DNA of 64,000 bases from Roseicella sp. DB1501 (GCF_013112485.1 NZ_JABFHG010000010.1:1-64000); one strand, 5' to 3'. Counted from the first letter of the stretch, positions 1 through 7,903 are shown. The notes: generated from the sequence alone by a model not told the origin. Program-made: numbers and translations.

Positions 1-127
1 CGCCGAGGCGCTGAAGCGGAGCGGCCACTGGAACCCAGCCGAGGGACCACCCCCCGCCGCCGCCACCTGGAACACCCTCGAGGTCAACCAGCCCAATGCC
101 GCGCCAGCACCACGGAGCGGCTCGTGA
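1..127 (+). CDS. ccmE: CcmE C-terminus (heme chaperone), cut by window edge
   Basis: Only the last about 41 codons are present, in the frame beginning at base 2 and ending with TGA at 125-127. The start of the visible peptide (AEALKRSGHW) resembles the conserved C-terminal part of the periplasmic heme chaperone CcmE, followed by a variable Pro/Ala-rich tail. CcmE holds heme covalently and passes it to the CcmF/H lyase. The heme-binding histidine lies outside the window. It is 31 bases upstream of ccmF on the same strand, as in a ccmABCDEFGHI operon. The family call rests on the short peptide plus this context. Confidence 0.75.
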   Translation, partial: AEALKRSGHWNPAEGPPPAAATWNTLEVNQPNAAPAPRSGS

Positions 128-158
128 GCCCGAACACAGCCCACCCAGGAGCCATGGC

Positions 159-2123
159 GTGATTCCGGAACTGGGGCATTTCGCCCTCGCCCTCGCCCTC
201 GCCCTGTCGCTCGCCCAGGTGGGGCTCGGCCTCTGGGGAGCGCAGCGCGCCGAGGCGCGGCTGATGGCGGCGACCGGGCCGCTCGCCGCCGGCATCCTGA
301 TCGCGGTCGGCGCCGCCTTCGCCTGCCTCGTCTGGGCCTATGTAGCGAACGACACCACGGTGGCCAATGTGGTGCAGAACAGCCATTCGGCGAAGCCGCT
401 GCTCTACAAGATCAGCGGCACCTGGGGGAACCACGAGGGCTCGATGGTCCTCTGGGTGCTCATCCTCGCCCTTTGCGGCGGCGCCGTCGCCGGCTTCGGC
501 GGCAACCTGCCCTCGGCGCTGCAGGCGCGGGTGCTGGCGGTGCTGGCGCTGATCGCCGCCGGCTTCCTCGGCTTCATCCTGGCGACCTCGAACCCCTTCG
601 ACCGCGTCTGGCCGCCGGCACCCGATGGCCAGGGGCTGAACCCGGTTCTGCAGGATCCCGGCCTCGCCTTCCATCCGCCGCTGCTCTACCTCGGCTATGT
701 CGGCTTCGCCGTCACCTATGCCTTCGCCGTCGCGGCGCTGATCGAGGGCCGCGTCGACGCCGCCTGGGGCCGCTGGGTGCGCCCCTGGGCGCTGGCGGCC
801 TGGAGCTTCCTCACCCTCGGCATCGCCCTCGGCTCCTGGTGGGCCTATTACGAGCTGGGCTGGGGCGGCTACTGGTTCTGGGACCCGGTGGAGAACGCCT
901 CCCTGCTGCCCTGGCTCGCCGGCTGCGCCCTGCTGCACAGCGCCGTCGTGGTCGAGAAGCGGGAGGCGCTGAAGACCTGGACTGTCTTCCTCGCCCTGCT
1001 CGCCTTCGGCATGAGCCTGCTCGGCACCTTCCTGGTGCGCTCGGGCGTGCTGACCAGCGTGCACGCCTTCGCCAACGATCCGGCGCGCGGCATCTTCATC
1101 CTCGGCCTGCTCGCCGCCTTCATCGGCGGCGGCTTCCTGCTCTTCGCCTGGCGGGCCGCGGCGCTGACGCCCACCGGCATCTTCGCCCCGCTCTCGCGCG
1201 AGGGCGCGCTGGTGCTGAACAACCTGCTGCTCTGCTCGATCGCTGCGGTGGTCCTGGCCGGCACCCTGTACCCGATGTTCGCCGACCTGATCCTCAAGGA
1301 GAAGATCTCGGTCGGCCCGCCCTTCTTCGACACCGCCACCCTGCCGCTGGCCGTGCCGCTGATCGGCGCCATGGGGCTCGGGCCGGTGATGCCCTGGAAG
1401 CGGGCGCGGTTCTGGCCGGTGCTGCAGCGGCTGTGGTGGGCGGCGCTGGCCGGGCTGGCCGGCTTCCTGGCCTGCCTCGCGCTCGAGGGGCAGCGGCTCG
1501 GCCCGGCGCTCGGCGCCTGCGCCGGGCTCTGGCTGATCGCCGCGGCCCTGGCCGATCTCGCCGACCGCACCGCGCTGTTCAGCCGGCCGCGCGCCGCCTG
1601 GTCGCGCGCCCGCGGCCTGCCGCGCGCCGCCTGGGGCGGGGCGCTGGCGCATGCCGGGCTCGGCGTCACCATCCTCGGCCTGGCCGGCATGGGGCTGGCG
1701 ACCGACCGGCTGGCGCTGCTCAAGCCGGGCGAATCGGTCGTCCTCGCCGGGCTCGACTACCGGCTCACCGGCATCACCACCGTGCAGGGGCCGAACTGGA
1801 CGGCGCGGCGGGCGCGGGTCGAGGTGCGGGACGGCGACCGGCTGGTCGCGGTGCTGGAGCCCGACAAACGCAGCTTCCCGGTCGGGCGCATGACGACGAG
1901 CGAGGCGGCGATCCACACCACCGGCCTCGCCGATCTCTACGCCGTGCTGGGCGAGGAACGCGAGGGCGGCGCGGTGCTGCGGCTGCACCACAACCCGCTC
2001 GCCCCCTGGATCTGGATCGGCGGCGCCATCATGGCGCTCGGCGGCGGCCTCTCGCTCAGCGACCGCCGCATGCGGGTCTCGGCCCCCGCCGCCCGGGCGG
2101 CCGGCGCCGGGGCACGGGCATGA
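159..2123 (+). CDS. ccmF: Cytochrome c heme lyase subunit CcmF
   Basis: A multi-pass inner-membrane protein of about 654 residues, the usual CcmF length. It ligates heme from CcmE onto apocytochrome c in the periplasm (System I). The tryptophan-rich WWD heme-handling motif is visible around residues 226-247, including WGGYWFWDPVEN, with conserved histidines in neighbouring loops. A GTG start at 159 is chosen because it begins the typical V/M-IPELGHFAL N-terminus and has an AGGA ribosome site 8 bases upstream. An upstream ATG at 96 would overlap ccmE. The stop overlaps the ATG of ccmG (ATGA), which indicates translational coupling. Confidence 0.95.
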   Translation: MIPELGHFALALALALSLAQVGLGLWGAQRAEARLMAATGPLAAGILIAVGAAFACLVWAYVANDTTVANVVQNSHSAKPLLYKISGTWGNHEGSMVLWVLILALCGGAVAGFGGNLPSALQARVLAVLALIAAGFLGFILATSNPFDRVWPPAPDGQGLNPVLQDPGLAFHPPLLYLGYVGFAVTYAFAVAALIEGRVDAAWGRWVRPWALAAWSFLTLGIALGSWWAYYELGWGGYWFWDPVENASLLPWLAGCALLHSAVVVEKREALKTWTVFLALLAFGMSLLGTFLVRSGVLTSVHAFANDPARGIFILGLLAAFIGGGFLLFAWRAAALTPTGIFAPLSREGALVLNNLLLCSIAAVVLAGTLYPMFADLILKEKISVGPPFFDTATLPLAVPLIGAMGLGPVMPWKRARFWPVLQRLWWAALAGLAGFLACLALEGQRLGPALGACAGLWLIAAALADLADRTALFSRPRAAWSRARGLPRAAWGGALAHAGLGVTILGLAGMGLATDRLALLKPGESVVLAGLDYRLTGITTVQGPNWTARRARVEVRDGDRLVAVLEPDKRSFPVGRMTTSEAAIHTTGLADLYAVLGEEREGGAVLRLHHNPLAPWIWIGGAIMALGGGLSLSDRRMRVSAPAARAAGAGARA

Positions 2124-2758
2124 GCACGGTCGGGGACCGCGGCGCCGCCGCGCCGGATACCGCGCCAGGGGCCGCACCAGAGGCCCCATCGGGCGCCGCG
2201 CCCTCCCGCCGCCGGCTGCTGCTGCTCGCCCCCTTTGCCGCCGCCGTCGCCGCCGGGGCCGGCTTCTACGCCATGCTGCGCGGCCTCGGCAGCGGCAGCT
2301 ACGACCCGAAGGGCGTGCCCTCGGCCCTCATCGGCCAGCCGGCGCCCGATTTCACCCTGCCGCCGCTGGAGGGCACCGACCGCCCCGGCCTCGCCGCCAC
2401 CGACCTGCGCGGCCAGGGGCGGCCGGTGCTGGTGAACTTCTTCGCCTCCTGGTGCGTGCCCTGCCTGATCGAGCATCCGCAGCTCACCCGCCTGGCGCGC
2501 GAGGGCGTGCCCATCTTCGGCGTCGCCTACAAGGACAAGCCGGCCGACAGCCTCGCCTTCCTGCAACGGCACGGCACGCCCTATGCCCGGCTCGGCGTCG
2601 ACCAGCCGGGGCGCGTCGCCATCGACTGGGGGCTGTACGGCGTGCCGGAGACCTATCTGATCGACCGGCAGGGGATCATCCGCTGGCGCTGGGCCGGGCC
2701 GCTGACCGAGGACACCCTGTCGCAGGAGCTGCAGCCGCTGCTGCGCCGCTACGCATGA
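2120..2758 (+). CDS. ccmG: Thiol:disulfide interchange protein CcmG (DsbE)
   Basis: A membrane-anchored periplasmic thioredoxin-like protein of 212 residues that reduces the apocytochrome CXXCH cysteines or CcmH before heme attachment. The N-terminus is a Pro/Ala-rich cytoplasmic stretch, then a single membrane anchor near residues 34-55, then a thioredoxin fold with the active site SWCVPC near residue 111 and the GVPET cis-proline region. Its start overlaps the ccmF stop by 4 bases and its end overlaps ccmH by 4 bases, so the ccm genes form one tightly coupled unit. Confidence 0.94.
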   Translation: MSTVGDRGAAAPDTAPGAAPEAPSGAAPSRRRLLLLAPFAAAVAAGAGFYAMLRGLGSGSYDPKGVPSALIGQPAPDFTLPPLEGTDRPGLAATDLRGQGRPVLVNFFASWCVPCLIEHPQLTRLAREGVPIFGVAYKDKPADSLAFLQRHGTPYARLGVDQPGRVAIDWGLYGVPETYLIDRQGIIRWRWAGPLTEDTLSQELQPLLRRYA

Positions 2759-3279
2759 CCGGCATTCGCCTCCCCACCCTGCGGCGCCTCGGGCCCGGCC
2801 TGCTCCTGGCGATGGGCCTCGCCCTCGCCGCCATCGCGCCGGCAAGCGCTGCGGTCGGCGACCCCGCCGCGATGCTGCCCGATCCGGCGCAGGAGGAGCG
2901 GGCGCGGGAGATCGGCCGCGAGCTCCGCTGCATGGTCTGCCAGAACCAGTCCATCGAGGACAGCGATGCCGACCTCGCCCGCGACCTGCGCCACATCGTG
3001 CGCGAGCAGGTCGCGGCCGGGCGCAGCGATGCCGAGATCATGGACTACCTGCATGCCCGCTACGGCGATTTCGTGCTGCTGCGGCCGCCGGTGAAGCCGG
3101 AGACCTGGCCCCTCTGGGGCATGCCGGCGATCGCCCTCGGCCTCGGCCTCGGCATGATCCTCGCCATGCGCCGCCGCCAGCGCGCCGCGATGCCAGGAGG
3201 GGGGGCCGAGGCCACGCCCGAGCTCTCGGCGGCGGAACGGGCCCGGCTGCAGGCCCTCGAGGATGGCGGCGGGCGGTGA
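2755..3279 (+). CDS. ccmH: Cytochrome c-type biogenesis protein CcmH
   Basis: A 174-residue protein with an N-terminal signal peptide (hydrophobic run to about residue 33), the CcmH signature LRCMVCQNQ near residues 57-65 holding the two redox cysteines, a helical domain, and one C-terminal membrane helix (about 120-142). It presents and reduces the apocytochrome heme-binding motif to CcmF. This is the short single-domain form; the TPR part is encoded separately by the next gene, as in most alphaproteobacteria. ATGA overlap with ccmG at the start, and GTGA overlap with ccmI at the end. Confidence 0.94.
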   Translation: MTGIRLPTLRRLGPGLLLAMGLALAAIAPASAAVGDPAAMLPDPAQEERAREIGRELRCMVCQNQSIEDSDADLARDLRHIVREQVAAGRSDAEIMDYLHARYGDFVLLRPPVKPETWPLWGMPAIALGLGLGMILAMRRRQRAAMPGGGAEATPELSAAERARLQALEDGGGR

Positions 3280-4082
3280 GCGGCCTCGCTGTCTGGCTGG
3301 CCCTCGGCCTGCTGGCCGTGGCCGCGCTGCTGCCGCTTGCCGCGACCCTGCGCGGCCCGCCCCGCGCCCGCGGCCGGCGCGAGGCCGATCTCGCCCTCTA
3401 CCGCGCCCAGCTCGCCGAGCTCGGGCGGGAGAAGGAGGCGGGGCGGCTCGACGAGGCGGCGCACCGCGCCGCGGTGCTCGAGGTGCAGCGCCGGCTGCTC
3501 GCCGCCCCGGCGGAGACGGGCCTGATGGAGGACCGGCGCAGCCGCTGGGTGCTGGCGGCGGCGCTGGTCGCGGTGCCCGCCCTCGCCCTCGGCCTTTATC
3601 TGCGCAGCGGCATCCCGGAGATGCCCTCGGCCCCCTATGCGCTGCGGCATGAGATCACGACGCGCGACGACCGGCTGCTCGACGATCTGCGCGCGCGCCT
3701 GGCGCAGCTGCCGCCCGACAGCCCCCAGGCGCGGGATGGCTGGGCGCTGCTCGCCAATGCCGAGCGCGGCCGCGGCCACCTCGCCGCCGCCGCCGAGGCC
3801 TATCGCAAGGCTCTGGCCGCGGGGTTCGATGCCGACCTGACCGGCCAGCTCGCCCAGGTGCTGCTGGAGGAAGGCCGCAGCGAGGAGGCGCGTGACCTGC
3901 TCGCCGCCGCCCTGCCACGGGCGCCGGGCCATGTCGGCTTGCGCTTCCTGGCCGGGTTGGCCGAGGCGCAGGCCGGCCGGCCGGAAAGCGCCAAGGCGGC
4001 CTGGCGGGCGCTGCTGGCAGACGCGCCGCCCGATGCGCCCTGGCGCGCCATGGTCGAGCGGCGGCTGAGCACACTGCCTTAG
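3276..4082 (+). CDS. ccmI: CcmI, apocytochrome c chaperone with TPR domain
   Basis: About 268 residues with the CcmI layout: an N-terminal membrane helix (1-25), a cytoplasmic loop rich in Arg/Glu (30-80), a second membrane helix (about 88-108), then a periplasmic TPR-like domain (about 145-265). CcmI binds the C-terminal helix of apocytochromes and delivers them to the CcmF/H lyase. The GTG start overlaps the ccmH stop. It is the last gene of the ccm operon; repeat element R1 begins immediately after its TAG stop. Confidence 0.88.
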   Translation: MSGLAVWLALGLLAVAALLPLAATLRGPPRARGRREADLALYRAQLAELGREKEAGRLDEAAHRAAVLEVQRRLLAAPAETGLMEDRRSRWVLAAALVAVPALALGLYLRSGIPEMPSAPYALRHEITTRDDRLLDDLRARLAQLPPDSPQARDGWALLANAERGRGHLAAAAEAYRKALAAGFDADLTGQLAQVLLEEGRSEEARDLLAAALPRAPGHVGLRFLAGLAEAQAGRPESAKAAWRALLADAPPDAPWRAMVERRLSTLP

Positions 4083-4193
4083 GATATTCCCCACGACGCC
4101 GCTGCGCGTCTTCGCGGGGATTCTGGGATCCGCGCCATGGGCCAGATCCGTCACAGCCTGAAGCGGCGAAGCCGCGGCAGGCAACGGGAGGCG
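4083..4193 (+). repeat. R1 repeat, copy A, at 3' end of ccmI
   Basis: Starts directly after the ccmI stop. It has two predicted hairpins: one formed by CCCCACGACGCC-type sequence pairing with the TCGCGGGG side (about 4089-4120), and one around GCGGCGAAGCCGC (about 4163-4177). They are joined by the conserved GTCACAGCCTG block, and the copy ends in CAACGGGAGGCG. The same pattern recurs at 5041, 44326, 50891 and 52701, each time beginning at a stop codon. A weak or Rho-assisted terminator or an mRNA 3'-end stabiliser is possible; there is no U-run. Confidence 0.75.
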
Positions 4194-4296
4194 ATGGGGG
4201 CAACGGGCGCCGGGATCGGCACCGATAGCCCGGATGGGCTTTGCGGCCGGGGCGGCATCGGCCAGCCTGCAGCGGGACATCCGGAAGGAGCGGAGC

Positions 4297-5040
4297 ATGC
4301 AGGCATTCCAGGGCAAGCGCGTCGTCGTCTGCGGCGGCAGCCGCGGCATCGGCCGGTCGATCGCGCTCGGCTTCGCCGGGGCAGGAGCGGCGGTCTCGGT
4401 CTGCGCCCGCACCGCCGGGCCATTGGAGGCGGTGCGGGGCGAGATCGCGGCGCTCGGCGTCCCGGCGCATGCGGCGGCCTGCGACCTCGGCGACGCCGCC
4501 GCGGTGCGCGCCTATGTCACGGCGGCGGGCGAGGCGCTGGGCGGCATCGACGTGCTGGTGAACAACGCCTCCGGCTTCGGCAGCCAGGATACCGAGGAGC
4601 ACTGGGCGCAGGGGCTTTCGGTGGATGTCATGGCGACGGTGCGGGCGACGCATGCCGCCCTGCCCCGACTCGAGGCGAGCCGCGGCTGCATCGTCAACGT
4701 CTCGTCGATCTCCGGCTTCCGGCCGAGCATCCGCACGCCCGCCTATGCGGCGGTGAAGGCGCTGCTGGTCAACTACACCCAGAGCCAGGCGGCGATGTAT
4801 GCGCCGAAGGGCATCCGCGCCAATGCCGTGGCGCCGGGCAGCATCGAATTCCCCGGCGGCTCCTGGGAGGCGCGCAAGAGCAGCGACCCGAAGCTCTACA
4901 ACGCCATCCTGGCGGGCATTCCCTTCGGCCGGCTCGGCACGCCGGATGAGGTGGCGGAGGTGGTGATGTTCCTCGCCTCCCCCGCCGCGCGCTGGGTGAC
5001 GGGGCAGACCATCATCGTCGATGGCGGGCAGATGCTATAG
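4297..5040 (+). CDS. SDR-family oxidoreductase
   Basis: A 247-residue short-chain dehydrogenase/reductase. Visible are the Rossmann cofactor motif GGSRGIGRS near residue 12, NNAS at about 90, the catalytic Ser in VSSISG (about 146), YxxxK in YAAVK (about 160-164), and the C-terminal GQTIIVDGG. The best resemblance is to 3-oxoacyl-ACP reductase or glucose dehydrogenase-like SDRs, but the substrate cannot be read. The ATG has an AAGGAG site 6 bases upstream. The gene stands alone between two same-direction R1 repeats, with no operon partner. Confidence 0.85.
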   Translation: MQAFQGKRVVVCGGSRGIGRSIALGFAGAGAAVSVCARTAGPLEAVRGEIAALGVPAHAAACDLGDAAAVRAYVTAAGEALGGIDVLVNNASGFGSQDTEEHWAQGLSVDVMATVRATHAALPRLEASRGCIVNVSSISGFRPSIRTPAYAAVKALLVNYTQSQAAMYAPKGIRANAVAPGSIEFPGGSWEARKSSDPKLYNAILAGIPFGRLGTPDEVAEVVMFLASPAARWVTGQTIIVDGGQML

Positions 5041-5150
5041 CATCTCCCACGACGCCCCTGCGCGCCGTCGTGGGGGCCTCGTGATTCGCCCCGGGTCCAG
5101 GATACGTCACAGCCTGCCGAGGCAAAGCCTCGGCAGGACAACGGGAGGCG
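5041..5150 (+). repeat. R1 repeat, copy B, at 3' end of the SDR gene
   Basis: Begins on the base after the SDR TAG stop and has the same layout as copy A: a first hairpin (CCCACGACGCC with the CGTCGTGGG side, 5046-5076), then GTCACAGCCTG, then a perfect stem GCCGAGGC-AA-GCCTCGGC (5117-5134), ending CAACGGGAGGCG. The remaining 174 bases to the next gene show no convincing coding or RNA feature. Confidence 0.75.
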
Positions 5151-5324
5151 CAGGGCGACGAGCGAGGCGTAGTCGGGGCTGCGGATCAGGGAAGGGCCGC
5201 CGAAGGGGCGATCCTCGGCGCCACCGTGTCGCGGGACTCGGCGAACTTCACCGGGTCGCGCCCCCGGAGATGGGCCAGCAGGCAGGCGGGCAGCCTCGTC
5301 TCCTGCCCTGCCCCGCGCCGCGGC

Positions 5325-5621
5325 TCAGCGCGCCGGCACCCCATCCGCCAAGACGACGTGCGAAACCGTGGAGGCCTGCCGCAGCGTCAGCAGCGGCGCG
5401 TAGTCGGCGCTGTCGTAGAAGGCGCGCAGCGCCGGCATGTCGGCGAATTCCAGCACCGCCAGCACGTCGGGAGCCGGTTCTCCCTCGACCGCATCGAACG
5501 CGCTGCCACCGACCAGGTAGCGGCCGCCGAAGCACGCCACCATCGGGCGGACCTGGCGGACATACTCGCCGAACCCCTCGGGATCGGTGACCTTGATCGA
5601 GGCGATGAGATAGGCGGGCAT
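5325..5621 (-). CDS. DUF1330 domain protein
   Basis: A 98-residue single-domain protein of the DUF1330 family (dimeric alpha-beta barrel, ferredoxin-like fold), recognised by the start MPAYLIASIKVTDPEGFGEY and the central GGRYLVGGS and LEFADMPALRAFYDS segments. Members of this fold are often small enzymes or ligand-binding proteins with unknown roles. The start is set by a strong AGGAGG site upstream. It lies 61 bases downstream of the Old Yellow Enzyme gene on the same strand, so co-transcription is likely. Confidence 0.82.
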   Translation of the reverse strand: MPAYLIASIKVTDPEGFGEYVRQVRPMVACFGGRYLVGGSAFDAVEGEPAPDVLAVLEFADMPALRAFYDSADYAPLLTLRQASTVSHVVLADGVPAR

Positions 5622-5682
5622 GGCGGGCTCCTCCCTGGACCTTTTCCTCCCCGGGCATGCTGCCCGACCCGCCCGCCCGCCG

Positions 5683-6801
5683 CTACAGCGCTGGCATCGC
5701 CTCGGCGAGATCGTCGTCCCGCTCCATGGCGCCGAGCGTGTTCCAGCCGCGCTCGTATTGCGGCGGCACCGCCAGCGCCCGGGTGCGGCCGAGCGCCGCC
5801 GCGGCATGCAGCGGCCAGTAGGGATCGCGCAGCAGGGCGCGGGCCAGCAGGATCAGGTCGGCCCGCCCCTCGGCGAGGATCGCCTGGGCCTGCGCCGGCT
5901 CGGTGATCATGCCGACCGCCGCGACCGGCAGCCCCGCCCCCTGCCGCACCGCCTGCGCCCCCGGCACCTGGTAGCCCGGGCCGAGCGCGATCTTCTGGTC
6001 GGGATGCAACCCGCCGGAGGAGACATCGACCATATCGACGCCGAGCGCCCGCAGCCGGCGGGAGAGCTCGACCGTCTCCTCCGTCGTCCAGCCGCCCGCC
6101 ACCCAGTCGGTGTGCGAGACGCGGACGCAGAGCGCCACCGCGTCCGGGATGGCGGCGCGCACCGCCCGCGTCATCTCCAGCACGAAGCGGGCGCGGCCAT
6201 CGAAATCGCCGCCCCAGGCATCGTTGCGGCGGTTGGAGAGCGGCGAGAGGAATTGGTGGCCGAGATAGCCATGCGCCGCATGCAGCTCGATGAAGCGGTA
6301 GCCGGCCGCGACGCTGCGCTTCGCCGCGGCGGCGAAGGCCTCGATGGTCGAGAGGATCTCCGCCTCGGTCATGGCGCGCGGCACGGCATAGTCGCCGAAG
6401 GCCTCGGCCGAGGGGGCGAGCGGCGTCCAGCCCTTCGCCGCCGGCGCCGGCCCATGCAGCCAGGGGGCGTTGCGGCTCGCCTTCCGCCCGGCATGGGCGA
6501 GCTGGATGGCCGGCACCGCGCCGAGCGCGGCGATGCCGCCCGCCAGCCGCGCATGGCCCGGCAGGTGCTGGTCGCCCCAGATGCCGAGGTCGTCGGGCGA
6601 GATCCGCCCCTCCGGCGTCACCGCCGCCGCCTCGGTCATCACCAGCCCGGCGCCGCCGACGGCGCGGGAGAGGAGGTGCTGCAGGTGCCACTCGGTCGGC
6701 TTGCCATCGCCGCCGCAGCAATACATGCACATCGGGGAGACGCCGATGCGGTTGCGCAGCGTCACACCGCGCAGGGTCAGCGGCTCGAACAGGTCGGTCA
6801 T
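5683..6801 (-). CDS. Old Yellow Enzyme, YqjM-type NADPH dehydrogenase
   Basis: A 372-residue FMN-dependent ene-reductase with a TIM barrel. The start LFEPLTLRGVTLRNRI, the VSPMCMY motif (the YqjM-class cysteine), the HAGRK segment, and FIELHAAHGYLGHQFLSP with the catalytic His pair all identify the thermophilic-like OYE subclass. It reduces activated C=C bonds of enals, enones or nitro compounds using NADPH; the physiological substrate is unknown. AGGAG precedes the ATG. The start overlaps the stop of the DUF2272 gene by 4 bases (ATGA). Confidence 0.9.
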   Translation of the reverse strand: MTDLFEPLTLRGVTLRNRIGVSPMCMYCCGGDGKPTEWHLQHLLSRAVGGAGLVMTEAAAVTPEGRISPDDLGIWGDQHLPGHARLAGGIAALGAVPAIQLAHAGRKASRNAPWLHGPAPAAKGWTPLAPSAEAFGDYAVPRAMTEAEILSTIEAFAAAAKRSVAAGYRFIELHAAHGYLGHQFLSPLSNRRNDAWGGDFDGRARFVLEMTRAVRAAIPDAVALCVRVSHTDWVAGGWTTEETVELSRRLRALGVDMVDVSSGGLHPDQKIALGPGYQVPGAQAVRQGAGLPVAAVGMITEPAQAQAILAEGRADLILLARALLRDPYWPLHAAAALGRTRALAVPPQYERGWNTLGAMERDDDLAEAMPAL

Positions 6802-7706
6802 GGTGTCTCGCTCCTGAGGGGCGGTCCGCTCCAGGGGGGCAGGCGGCCGAGGCGGTTCTCGAACACGGCGAAGAACACCGGCGCGCCCGGCGGTGCGGGA
6901 TGGAGGATGCCCGCCGCATCCGCGGCGAAGCGGGTGCGGGTCACGGCATCCAGCACATTGCCGCCGATCGCGTCCACATGGCCAGGGCCGGCCTCGACGA
7001 CGATGTCGCAATGCATGGGCCGGAAGCGGCCGGCATCGGCGGCGCGCTGCCGCCAGTCCAGGATCGGGTTGCGGCCGCGATCGGCGCAGAGCAGGTCGCC
7101 CGGCTGCGGCGCGATCTCCTGCGGCGAGCGCGGCAGGAAGAGCGCCGTCTCAGGGTAGCGGAGGGCGTCGGCGATCAGCGCGTCGACATAGGCGGAATGC
7201 GCGGCATTGGGCGGGAATTCCCGCCGGTCGATGCCGGCGGCCAGCATGACGTAGCTGACGAAGGCCGCCGACCAGTAGGGATCCTGCCAGAGGCGCAGGC
7301 CCTCCGGCTGCCCGGCCAGGGCCGCGGCGTAGCGGCGGCGGTTCAGCGCGATCGCCCCCTCATCCTGCGGCACGGCGCGCCAATAGGCGAGGATGCGGGG
7401 GAAGTTGGCCGGATCGCTCTCGGCATGCCATGTCGGCGGGTGCTCGCCGGCTGTGACCTCGATCCGCCCCCATTCCGCCCATTCCGCCAGGGCGACGCGC
7501 AGCATCCGCTCCCGCGCCGCCGGCGGGTAGGCGAGCGGCGGCACTGGCACCGGGGCGCCGGCGCAGGCGGCGAGGATGCAGGCCGCGAGCAGCGCCTGCG
7601 CCAGCCGCGCCAGGCCGGCGAAGGGGGCGACGCGGCCGCGCCGGGCACCGACCGGACCGGCCCCGGCTGCGTCGCCGCCTTCATCAGAATGCTGCACCAT
7701 CGCCAT
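6798..7706 (-). CDS. DUF2272 lipoprotein
   Basis: About 302 residues. The N-terminus is charged, then hydrophobic, ending in a lipobox-like LLAACILAAC, so it is probably a lipoprotein. The rest matches the DUF2272 pattern: WYWS-like segment (DPYWSAAFVSYVM), HSAYVDALI, PQPGDLLCADR and HCDIVVEAG, reminiscent of a CHAP/NlpC-like fold with Cys and His in the last two motifs. A role in cell-wall turnover is possible but unproven. ATG 7706 is chosen; an in-frame GTG at 7721 is an alternative. Translationally coupled to the downstream OYE gene. Confidence 0.7.
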   Translation of the reverse strand: MAMVQHSDEGGDAAGAGPVGARRGRVAPFAGLARLAQALLAACILAACAGAPVPVPPLAYPPAARERMLRVALAEWAEWGRIEVTAGEHPPTWHAESDPANFPRILAYWRAVPQDEGAIALNRRRYAAALAGQPEGLRLWQDPYWSAAFVSYVMLAAGIDRREFPPNAAHSAYVDALIADALRYPETALFLPRSPQEIAPQPGDLLCADRGRNPILDWRQRAADAGRFRPMHCDIVVEAGPGHVDAIGGNVLDAVTRTRFAADAAGILHPAPPGAPVFFAVFENRLGRLPPWSGPPLRSETP

Positions 7707-7752
7707 GAACCGTCCGCGCACCGGCTTACTTCGTTGTCATAAGAATCTTCTT

Positions 7753-7781
7753 TTCACTCAAATGTGAGTGAACCATAGTAT
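7753..7781 (+). promoter_or_regulatory. Putative promoter overlapping a perfect palindromic operator
   Basis: The perfect inverted repeat TTCACTCA-AATG-TGAGTGAA occupies 7753-7772. On the plus strand the same bases supply a -35-like TTCACT (7753-7758), with a 17-base spacer to a -10-like TAGTAT (7776-7781). The region is AT-rich compared with its surroundings. The palindrome is typical of a dimeric repressor site (TetR, GntR or MarR type). It also sits about 50 bases upstream of the DUF2272 start on the other strand, so it could control either direction. Confidence 0.5.
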
Positions 7782-7787
7782 GGATGT

Positions 7788-7893
7788 TCAGGCGATGCCT
7801 TGGACGTCTCCTCCCAGTGATCCTGGCCGCGACCTGGGGTCGGGCTACGGATCGCCACTTAGGGCCGGTGGGCAACCACCGGCCCCTTTTTTT
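7788..7893 (+). ncRNA. Candidate small RNA
   Basis: There is a short promoter-like element (7753-7781) and a strong intrinsic terminator (7862-7893) on the plus strand, with no plus-strand gene between them. This predicts a transcript of about 106 bases. The only open frame runs through the terminator, so it is unlikely to be coding. It contains CTCCTCCC at 7808-7815, an anti-Shine-Dalgarno-like motif similar to that used by some alphaproteobacterial sRNAs. No match to 6S, tmRNA, SRP or RNase P RNA was recognised. Confidence 0.4.
7862..7893 (+). terminator. Intrinsic terminator
   Basis: A perfect 10-bp stem GGGCCGGTGG (7862-7871), GCAA loop, then CCACCGGCCC (7876-7885), followed by one C and seven T. 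The T-run is only on the plus strand. It therefore belongs to a plus-strand transcript, not to the minus-strand MFS gene that ends at 7904. Confidence 0.8.
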
Positions 7894-7903
7894 GCCCGTA
7901 CCC

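Noticed and set aside
84-2189. A 701-codon open frame on the minus strand
   Set aside because: It is the shadow of ccmF on the other strand; composition is low-complexity Arg/Gly/Pro and no domain is seen. Such shadows are common at this GC content.
5151-5324. Possible gene remnant (a minus-strand frame reading HLRGRDPVKFAESRDTV)
   Set aside because: Short, with no start and no recognised family. Protein-like look is not enough at this GC content.
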